64,000 nt of DNA, taken from a bacterium. Its GTDB lineage: Bacteria > Myxococcota > UBA727 > JAUIJE01. Positions within the stretch are counted from its first letter, which is position 1, and each line of letters starts with the position of its first letter. A program made the position numbers and the translations under genes. Positions 55,388-62,370 of this stretch are shown piece after piece. The notes under the pieces are model-generated. The model was given only the letters and a program-made list of their open reading frames with translations. It was not told where the DNA came from and did no database searches. Location: contig JAUIJE010000005.1 in NCBI GenBank assembly GCA_030431455.1, positions 186,001 to 250,000 of the forward strand, in the 5' to 3' direction.

Positions 55388-55447
55388 GACCCCTCCTGCA
55401 GCGAACATCGTATGGTCCATATCTGATTTGGCAACGACGGGGGAACG

Positions 55448-56278
55448 ATGATCGCCACCATCACGTTGGCTGTGACGCAGCTGTTGAGCAGCGCGCCGGC
55501 AGAGCCACCCGCGCGTGTGTTGCGCATCGCGGTCTACGACCTGTCCTCCGACGGGGTCGACGACAAAGTGCGGAAGTTGGTCGAGGCCGCGCTCCTCGAA
55601 GAGCTGCGCAAGCTGCGCAAAGTCAGCGTGGCGGGCATGGACGAGGTCCGCCGCATGCTCGCCTTCGAGGAGCAAAAGCTGCTCGCGGGCTGTGATGAGA
55701 ACACCTGCTTGAGCGACATCGCGGGTGCGCTGGGCGTCGAGACCTTGGTCACCGGCAGCCTCGCCCGGGTCGGCGAACAGACCGTGATCGGGCTCAAGCG
55801 CATCGACCAAGAGAACGCCGAGGTGGTCACCGCCTATACCCAGCGCTTGACCCCGGCGGGCGGCGAGGAGTTTCTCGCCGTGCTCGGCGACGCGGTGCAG
55901 ACGCTATTCCCGGATGTGCCGTTGCGCCACGGCGAGGTCCGCGGGGTGTCACCGGAGATCGCGGCCCTGCTCAACCCCCCGCCCCTGCCGGTGTGGAGCT
56001 TTGGCATCGCCGCCGCGGCCGAGGCCGCGGTGGTGGGGGCGGTCGGGGTCGGCGTCATCGGCTACGTCGTGGCCTGGACCACCCACGAGAACATCGTGCG
56101 CGCGGCGAGCGCGCCGGCGGGCAGCGACACCGCCAACGCCAACGAGCTCGCCCTGCTCTTCGTGGCCGGACAAGCCGCGGCGGGGGTGGCGCTGGGCGCC
56201 GCGGTGCTCGGCATCATGGGGGGGACCGCGCTCACCGCGATGGGCTTCTTTGTCGACTGGCGGGGGGTGGCGGAATGA
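55448..56278 (+). CDS. Exported CsgG/FlgO-like protein with C-terminal membrane segments (second copy)
   Basis: Protein of 276 aa, apparently a paralogue of the protein at 22669. The N-terminal signal-like segment is MIATITLAVTQLLSSAPA. The folded domain (about 24-150) shows VLRIAVYDL, LLEELRKLRKVSVAGMDEVRRML, then CLSDIAGALGVETLVTGSLA. That order matches the first copy ([20 protein letters not shown]). Two hydrophobic segments follow (about 178-203 and 235-262). The ATG at 55448 follows GGGGGA. Its stop overlaps the start of a large lipoprotein (ATGA), repeating the gene order at 22669-25162. Function unknown; an outer-membrane or periplasmic assembly role is a guess. Confidence 0.7.
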   Translation: MIATITLAVTQLLSSAPAEPPARVLRIAVYDLSSDGVDDKVRKLVEAALLEELRKLRKVSVAGMDEVRRMLAFEEQKLLAGCDENTCLSDIAGALGVETLVTGSLARVGEQTVIGLKRIDQENAEVVTAYTQRLTPAGGEEFLAVLGDAVQTLFPDVPLRHGEVRGVSPEIAALLNPPPLPVWSFGIAAAAEAAVVGAVGVGVIGYVVAWTTHENIVRAASAPAGSDTANANELALLFVAGQAAAGVALGAAVLGIMGGTALTAMGFFVDWRGVAE

Positions 56279-59200
56279 GACTGCAAGAACGCTGGCCCCT
56301 GGGCGCGATCCTCTCGGTGGTGGTGTCCGCGGGCGGATGTTTTTCCGCCCTCGAGGACGTCGAGGGGTTGCGCCTGCGGTGCGAGGACACCGTGGACTGC
56401 CCCGAAGACTGGACCTGCGACCGCATCGCCCAGCTGTGCGTGGCCCCCGACCAGGACAGCTTGACCTTGTCCGCGGTGGAGACCCGTGACGACGACGGTG
56501 ACGAACAAGGGGTGTTCTCGGCGGTGGGTCCGCGGGCCACGTTGGACGTGTCGGTGCGCTACGCCGGGCAGGTCACCCGCGCCTATGCCCGGCTCGCGCC
56601 CACCTCCAGCCCCGGCAACGGCCTCGACCCCATCGATTGCTCCGTCGACGCGACCCACCTGCGCTGCGGCTTCGACCTCGCCGCGCTGCGAGACGAGTCG
56701 CTCATCGAGGACGGTTCGTATGCATTGACAGTGTTTGCGTTCAGCGACGCGGGGGCGGCGACGTCCGCGTCCACCACCGTGGGGTTCGATTTTTCGCCCC
56801 CCGCGTTGCTGGCTTCGTCGGTGAGCGTGACCTACGTGCCCGCCCCGGGCAGCTTGCTGTTCACCCCGTCCGCCCTCGCCCCCCAGGGGTCGCTGATCGT
56901 GCGGTTCGCGCTCGATGAGCCCACCACCGTGCCCGCGGTGTCGCTGGGGGAGGCGCCCACCGCCATCGACCTCGTCGAGCTCGCGCCCCCCGCGGGCACG
57001 TTTTTTCAGCTCCGCCTCCCCGCGCCCTTCGCGGCCGCGCCTGGCTCCTGGACGAGCGGAACCTACCCGGTGCACGCGCGCGTGACCGACGAGGTGGGCA
57101 ACCCCGCGGACCTCGTGGTCGCCGACGTGGTCGTCGACGTCGACGCGCCGTTGCCCCCCGACCCGGGCGTGCCCGGCGCGGCGCGGTTTGTGCGCGAGCC
57201 CTGGGGCAGCGACGACAGCCAAGGCGAGGTCCGCATGCGCCTCGACGTGCAACCCGCGGTGTTGCCCGAGCTGGCCTCCCTCGCGGTGTGGTCGGCGGCC
57301 GAGGGCGGGGTCCTGCTCGGGCGTGCGATCCTGGGCAGCGACTTCGTCGTCACCGAGGACGGGAGCTTCGCGGGGGTCGGCGATCCCGATCCGGTGCCGG
57401 GCGCGCCCTACACCGTCGAGCTCTTGCCCGCCGACCGCCTCACCGTGTACCTCTCCAGCGTCGACGACGCCGGCAATGAGTCTGCGCGCCAACCGGTGCA
57501 GGAGGTCGCGTGGGTGGCCACCCTGGGCGGCAAACGCGCGGGCCAGACCTTACAGAATCCGCACCGCGCGGTGGGCCACCCGTACGGCGCCGACATCCCC
57601 CTCGCCGCCCCCGGCGACGACGCGGACGAAGTGGACGGGGACGCCCTCGCCCGCATCGACGCGACCGCGATGGTCACCACCGGGCAGGTGCGCTGGGCGA
57701 ACACGTCGACGCCCCAGGGGCTGTTCAGCTTGGCCAGCCTCGACGGGCCCGCGATGGTCTACGACGAGGGAAGCGCGCGGTTCGTGCTCTTGGCCGGCGA
57801 GGACTTGACCACGTCGCTGCGCGTGTTCGGTGATGGCGAAGCCGCGGCGGTGGTCGTGCCCCCGCCCGCCCCCGTCCCGAGCGGCCGACGGCAGTTGGTG
57901 TACCGGCGCACCAAACGCGACGTGCTCATCTTCGGCGGCAGCCCGGGCGGCGGCATCCCCGCGGAGACCTGGCGCTTCGACGGGAGCGGCCTGGCCAAGC
58001 TGCCGCTCGACGGGCCCAGCCAGCGCGTGGAGTTTGGTTTTGCCGCCCACGGCCTCACCGAGGAGGTGCTGCTGGTGGGCGGCCGGGACGGCACCGGCAC
58101 GCCCCAGCCGGACACCTGGCGGCTCACCGCCGCGGGCTGGACCGAGGTCAACGGCCCCGGGCCGGGCCCCCGCCGGGCCCCGGGCTTGGCCTACGATCCC
58201 GCCGGGGATCGATTCTTGTTGTTCGGCGGGCTCGACGAGACCGGGACCGCGCGAGGCGACACCTGGGCCTTCGAGGGCGGGGCCTGGACCGACCTCAATG
58301 TCACGGGGCCGTCCGCGCGCTACGGCCTGGCCATGGTGTCGGACTTCGAAGGCGGCCGAATCCTTCTGCATGGCGGACGGGACGCGGCCGGGGCCAACCC
58401 CGAGGTCTGGGCCTGGGACGGCACCGCGTGGAGCGACATCACCCCCGCCGCCGGCCCGGTGGTGGCGCGCACCAGCCACGCCGCCGCGGTCGACGCGGGC
58501 CGCGGCGAGCTTGTCATCGTCGGGGGCAGCGCCGCCAATGGCCCCGCCGAGACCGTGCCGGTGCGGGCCGAAGCGTGGCGGCTCACCGACGAGGGCTGGG
58601 TGTCGCAGGCGCTGTTTGGGGTGCGAGGCGATCGCGGGCGCATCTACGCGCGGGTGCCCTCGGGGGCGGTGATGTCGGTGGGGGGACACATCCAGGACGT
58701 CTGCGCCGAGGGGGAGGTGGCCCATGAGGTCACCACCCTGTCCCCCCGGGGCGCGGGGCTTGCCCCTTTTGCGTTCTTGCCGCTCGGCAATGCCATTTCA
58801 TACCTGGCGGCGGCACCGTTTGCCTCCGATGGGCGCGTCCTGTTGTTCGGGGGCAAAGAGAGCAACGGCGGCTGTGCCGGCCACCCGGCCAGCAGCCGCA
58901 CCTTCTGGCTCGACGAGGCGGGCATCGAAGAGGCCTTGCCCGCCACCGTGCCCCCCGGGGGCGAGCCCGCGGCCATGGCCTACGACCCGGTGCGCGATCA
59001 CGTGGTGCTGTTCACCCAAACCGCGGGCGGGGTGGCCGAGACCTGGCTGTTCGACGGCGACGATTGGAGCCTGGCCACCCCCGCGGCGCAGCCCCCGGCC
59101 CGGGTCAAACCCGCGATGGGGTTCGACCCGGTCACCGACGAGGTGATGCTGCTCGGGGGCTACAATGCCGGCGCGCCCATCACCCAATGCGGGCTGTCGC

Positions 59201-59874
59201 CGTGTGATGTGTGGACGTTCGATGGCGCCGAGTGGACCGACCGCACCCCCGCGACCCATCCCTGGTCGTTCGCGTCGTCGACGGTGGGCGGGTACGAGTT
59301 TGTCCCCGACGCGGCCGGCGATGCCCTGCAGGTCATGGTGCTCTCCGCGCTGGGGGTGGTGTCGACGAGCTGGGATGGCACGACCTTTGTCGAGGACGGC
59401 GGCGGTCCCGGGGTGCCTTTTGCGCCGGCGTTGCCGTTGGGCGCGGCGGACGTGACCCGGGCGTTTGTCGACGACGGTCGGTGGACGTTGGCGTCCGGGG
59501 CGGAGAGCTGGCAGGTCGAACCGGGCGCGGCCCGGGCCGCGGAGGTGTTCAGCTTTTCCCTGTTGCCCGCGGGCCTAGCCCCCGATGAGGTCGAATCCGT
59601 CACCGTGTCGGCGGTGGCCGGTGGGGCCAGTGGTGACGGCAGCACCGACGGGGCCGGGCTGTGGATCTGGGATGCAGGGGCATTCCGACCGCTGACCGAA
59701 CACGGCGAGGCAGGGCTCGCCCCGCTGTCGGCCACGCTCACCGCCGCCGACCTGCAGGGCCAGCCGCCGGACACGTTGCATGTCCGCATACAAAACCGAG
59801 GCGGGGGCGCGGGGGGCCAGGTGGCCACCGATTACGTCGAGCTGCGCGTCATCGCCCATGTGCCGCCGCTCTAA
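56275..59874 (+). CDS. Large lipoprotein with Kelch-like propeller
   Basis: Protein of 1199 aa. The ATG at 56275 overlaps the preceding stop, and the signal ends in a lipobox-like AGGC (Cys22). A Cys motif (CEDTVDCPEDWTCD...QLC) is the same type as in the Gly-Asp lipoproteins. Residues 60-420 contain several Ig/cadherin-like beta domains (DSLTLSAVETRDDDG; YPVHARVTDEVGNPADLVVA). Residues 540-1000 hold at least eight Kelch/galactose-oxidase-type repeats (LLFGGLDETGTARGDTWAF; ILLHGGRDAAGANPEVWAWD). The tail is beta-rich. A surface or periplasmic adhesion or carbohydrate-binding role is plausible; no catalytic site seen. Confidence 0.8.
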   Translation: MRLQERWPLGAILSVVVSAGGCFSALEDVEGLRLRCEDTVDCPEDWTCDRIAQLCVAPDQDSLTLSAVETRDDDGDEQGVFSAVGPRATLDVSVRYAGQVTRAYARLAPTSSPGNGLDPIDCSVDATHLRCGFDLAALRDESLIEDGSYALTVFAFSDAGAATSASTTVGFDFSPPALLASSVSVTYVPAPGSLLFTPSALAPQGSLIVRFALDEPTTVPAVSLGEAPTAIDLVELAPPAGTFFQLRLPAPFAAAPGSWTSGTYPVHARVTDEVGNPADLVVADVVVDVDAPLPPDPGVPGAARFVREPWGSDDSQGEVRMRLDVQPAVLPELASLAVWSAAEGGVLLGRAILGSDFVVTEDGSFAGVGDPDPVPGAPYTVELLPADRLTVYLSSVDDAGNESARQPVQEVAWVATLGGKRAGQTLQNPHRAVGHPYGADIPLAAPGDDADEVDGDALARIDATAMVTTGQVRWANTSTPQGLFSLASLDGPAMVYDEGSARFVLLAGEDLTTSLRVFGDGEAAAVVVPPPAPVPSGRRQLVYRRTKRDVLIFGGSPGGGIPAETWRFDGSGLAKLPLDGPSQRVEFGFAAHGLTEEVLLVGGRDGTGTPQPDTWRLTAAGWTEVNGPGPGPRRAPGLAYDPAGDRFLLFGGLDETGTARGDTWAFEGGAWTDLNVTGPSARYGLAMVSDFEGGRILLHGGRDAAGANPEVWAWDGTAWSDITPAAGPVVARTSHAAAVDAGRGELVIVGGSAANGPAETVPVRAEAWRLTDEGWVSQALFGVRGDRGRIYARVPSGAVMSVGGHIQDVCAEGEVAHEVTTLSPRGAGLAPFAFLPLGNAISYLAAAPFASDGRVLLFGGKESNGGCAGHPASSRTFWLDEAGIEEALPATVPPGGEPAAMAYDPVRDHVVLFTQTAGGVAETWLFDGDDWSLATPAAQPPARVKPAMGFDPVTDEVMLLGGYNAGAPITQCGLSPCDVWTFDGAEWTDRTPATHPWSFASSTVGGYEFVPDAAGDALQVMVLSALGVVSTSWDGTTFVEDGGGPGVPFAPALPLGAADVTRAFVDDGRWTLASGAESWQVEPGAARAAEVFSFSLLPAGLAPDEVESVTVSAVAGGASGDGSTDGAGLWIWDAGAFRPLTEHGEAGLAPLSATLTAADLQGQPPDTLHVRIQNRGGGAGGQVATDYVELRVIAHVPPL

Positions 59875-60112
59875 GGCAGGGACCGAAGCGGGATCCAGCC
59901 GCGCCGGATCGCACCGCGGAGCGCATCCGCACACATCCGAGCAGATTGTGTGGACGTTTTTTTGGAGGCCGGCCCAACTGCCCTTACGGTGTTCCTCGTG
60001 GCGCCGAGAGGAGCCAGCGCTTCCGGGGCAGAGCTTCGGAACCGCACGCTGACACCCAGGGGTCGTAATGCGCCAAAACGGCGATGACTCCGCATAGCAG
60101 AAGGACGGGGAA

Positions 60113-60280
60113 GTGAAGGGAGATAAGAAGAAGCAGAGTCTTTACTTTCCGGTTTCCATGCTCTCGGAAATGCAGGACGAGGCCAGCCGCCAAGAACGGC
60201 CCCTCTCTTGGATCATGCAGCAAGCTTGGAAACTCTCCCGAGAGAAGATCAAAACCTATCCTGGGGTCGAAGACCTCTAG
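60113..60280 (+). CDS. Short 55-aa protein, ribbon-helix-helix-like
   Basis: A 55-codon frame with GTG start at 60113, AAGGA seven bases upstream and TAG at 60278. Nearby in-frame TAG at 60095 leaves no other start. It begins MKGDKKKQSLYFPVSMLSEM and continues with a helix (EASRQERPLSWIMQQAWKL) and SREKIKTYPGV. The basic start, a short strand (QSLYFP) and two helices fit the ribbon-helix-helix plan of small DNA-binding proteins; similar short 'KKQSLYFP ... LSWIMQQAW' proteins are, from memory, common in deltaproteobacteria. Base composition is far less GC-rich than the neighbours (many AAG, AAA, TCT, TAC codons), a sign of constraint. An intrinsic terminator follows at 60316. Confidence 0.82.
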   Translation: MKGDKKKQSLYFPVSMLSEMQDEASRQERPLSWIMQQAWKLSREKIKTYPGVEDL

Positions 60281-60315
60281 GAGTGGTGGCACTCTTCTCT
60301 TGTTTCGACAGGCGC

Positions 60316-60354
60316 AACGCCCCGTCCGAATCCTTCGGCCGGGGCGTTCGTCTT
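60316..60354 (+). terminator. Intrinsic terminator after the short gene
   Basis: AACGCCCCG / CGGGGCGTT stem (60316-60324 and 60340-60348) with an inner stem CCGAA/TTCGG, then CGTCTTTT. It sits between the short plus-strand gene and the convergent lipoprotein. Confidence 0.9.
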
Positions 60355-60359
60355 TTGGT

Positions 60360-62288
60360 TCATTCGGGGCTCAACACCACCGGACCGAGCACGGGGGTGC
60401 CGTCGTCGTCGACCACCGCGGTGTAGACCTCGCCGCCGGCGTTGAAGTCATACATCGTGGTCAGGGTCAGCGTCTCGGTGGCGGACAGCGCCACCGTGAG
60501 CACGTCGTTCCAGTTGTGGTGGGTGTTGCCCTGGGTGAGCTCGTCGATCCCATCCACAAAGTCATCCCGGCCCGGGGCGGTGAGGTGCGCCCACTGCATG
60601 TGAAAGATCGCCGATGACCCCGAGCCCTGCCCCACCAGCTGCCGGCCGAGCTCGAGCCGCACATCACCGGCGTCGTCGCGCAGCACCCACGGCGCCGGCT
60701 CGGCGGTGTCAAATCCAACCGCGCCGTAGGTGGTGATGAACGAGTCCACCGTGTCCGCCCCGTCGAGCAAGGTGAGCCACACCGTGTCCGCATCCTGGAA
60801 CCGCAAACGCAATGTATACGCACCCAGCGCCATCTCCACGCCGGGATCTCCTCCCTCGGTGAACGGGGTCATCGCCGCGGCCTCCACCGCGGTCCCGATC
60901 AGGTCCGGCGCCTCTCGCACCCACACCACCTTGAGCCCCCGCAGCCGCTCTGCCAGAGGTTGGTCGTCACAGAACGCGCCGGTGAGCACCACCGCGGGCA
61001 TGTCGAGAATCGAAAACGGCGCACTGGCGATGGTCTCCACCCGCGGGCTCGTGCACCCGGACAGGTAGGCCCCCTCCACGCTGGCGCGGCCCACCAGCTG
61101 GCGGTCGACGATGGTGTAATCCTCGACGGTGTCGTTGCCGGTGGCGAAATCGGTGGACGTCACCCGGAGGGTGTCCGCGTTCACCGTGCCGCCGCCTTGG
61201 GCGAGAATTTCCACCGAACGCACCGCGGTCCCCGTCGTGAGGGTGCCCTGTTCGTAGGGCTGGAACTGCGTCTGCCACCCCGGCCGCGAGAGCCGGAAAT
61301 CGTACAGGGTCTCCTCCATCCAGTTGTGGTGGCCGGCGTGATAGGCCTGGGCCAACGGCTCGGACATCGCCGTGCGCACGTAGGGCATGTCTGAAAACAG
61401 CACCGACATGTTCAGCAGCTGAACGTCCGCCGTGCCCGCGACCGCGAACGGCATGCGCATCTGGCGAAACAGGAACAGATCACGGCCCGCGCCCTCGGCG
61501 ACGAGCACCTCGGTGCGCAAGGGGTACGCGGCCTTGCCCGCGCAGGGCACCAGCGCGCTCCAGTCGTCCGCGGCGTAGAACACGCGAAACCGCACGTCGG
61601 TGTCGCCATCGACGGCCAAGGCGACCGGCGCCGCCGGGTCCCGCTCGGCGTTGATGTCGACGACAAGCGCCAGGCCGTTCGCGGGCAGGTCGTAGCGCAA
61701 TGACGCGAACAGACGTTCGCGCCCCCCGGTCGCGTCCTGCACCTCCCATTGCTCCACCGTGGCCCCGTCGAGCACGGTGTTCGGCCCGCCGAACCGATCG
61801 GCCGCGAACAGCCCCGATCCACCGCGCACGCCCGCAAACGCCACGCCTGGCGCGCCCGCCTCGGAAAAGTCGAGGGGCCCTTGCGCGGCGATGCGCAACT
61901 CCAACTTCCGCGCGCGCTCGACCGCGGTGCTCGAGCCCTCGCCGCCCCACGCCCGGCACAGATGCAGCGGCCAATCCATCACCCCGGTCCACAGGGGATG
62001 ATCGCCGTCCCCGTCCCCGTCCCCGTCGCCATCGCCGTCCCCATCCCCATCGCCGTCGCCATCCCCATCGCCGTCGCCGTCCCCATCCCCGTCGCCGTCA
62101 CCATCCCCATCCCCGTCGCCGTCTCCATCCCCATCCCCGTCGCCGTCCCCATCCCCGTCGCCGTCCCCATCTCCGTCCCCGTCACCATCCCCATCCCCGA
62201 TCGGGCCGGTCGCCTGGGGGCAAGCGGCCACCGCCCCGACCAACACCGCCCACAACAGGGCCGTCGCACCACGTGTCCGCATCATCAT
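60360..62288 (-). CDS. Lipoprotein with Gly-Asp tract and unknown beta-rich domain
   Basis: Protein of 642 aa. AGGAGG lies four bases before three consecutive ATGs (62288, 62285, 62282); any could be used, and I give the first. Signal peptide and lipobox VAAC. (Gly-Asp)33 follows at once. The remaining 540 residues are beta-rich. They contain two similar His-His-Asn-Trp sites (AGHHNWMEETLYDFRL and NTHHNWNDVLTVAL) at about residues 290 and 600, suggesting a duplicated module. A paired Cys (LSGCTSPR...GAFCDDQ) is present. No family recognised. Likely a surface protein of the same class as those at 23630-29577, but without the propeller or somatomedin-type modules. Confidence 0.76.
   Translation of the reverse strand: MMMRTRGATALLWAVLVGAVAACPQATGPIGDGDGDGDGDGDGDGDGDGDGDGDGDGDGDGDGDGDGDGDGDGDGDGDGDGDGDGDGDGDGDGDGDHPLWTGVMDWPLHLCRAWGGEGSSTAVERARKLELRIAAQGPLDFSEAGAPGVAFAGVRGGSGLFAADRFGGPNTVLDGATVEQWEVQDATGGRERLFASLRYDLPANGLALVVDINAERDPAAPVALAVDGDTDVRFRVFYAADDWSALVPCAGKAAYPLRTEVLVAEGAGRDLFLFRQMRMPFAVAGTADVQLLNMSVLFSDMPYVRTAMSEPLAQAYHAGHHNWMEETLYDFRLSRPGWQTQFQPYEQGTLTTGTAVRSVEILAQGGGTVNADTLRVTSTDFATGNDTVEDYTIVDRQLVGRASVEGAYLSGCTSPRVETIASAPFSILDMPAVVLTGAFCDDQPLAERLRGLKVVWVREAPDLIGTAVEAAAMTPFTEGGDPGVEMALGAYTLRLRFQDADTVWLTLLDGADTVDSFITTYGAVGFDTAEPAPWVLRDDAGDVRLELGRQLVGQGSGSSAIFHMQWAHLTAPGRDDFVDGIDELTQGNTHHNWNDVLTVALSATETLTLTTMYDFNAGGEVYTAVVDDDGTPVLGPVVLSPE
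62001..62198 (-). repeat. Hexanucleotide tract coding for (Gly-Asp)33
   Basis: 198 bases of GGN-GAY on the minus strand, using mainly GGG/GGC with GAC/GAT. Confidence 0.95.
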
Positions 62289-62370
62289 CGCGCCTCCTGG
62301 CTCGACGATTGCCATACACCCTGCCGGGTGCGCCGCTGATTTTGCCTGAAACCGACCGCGGACCGGCCGG

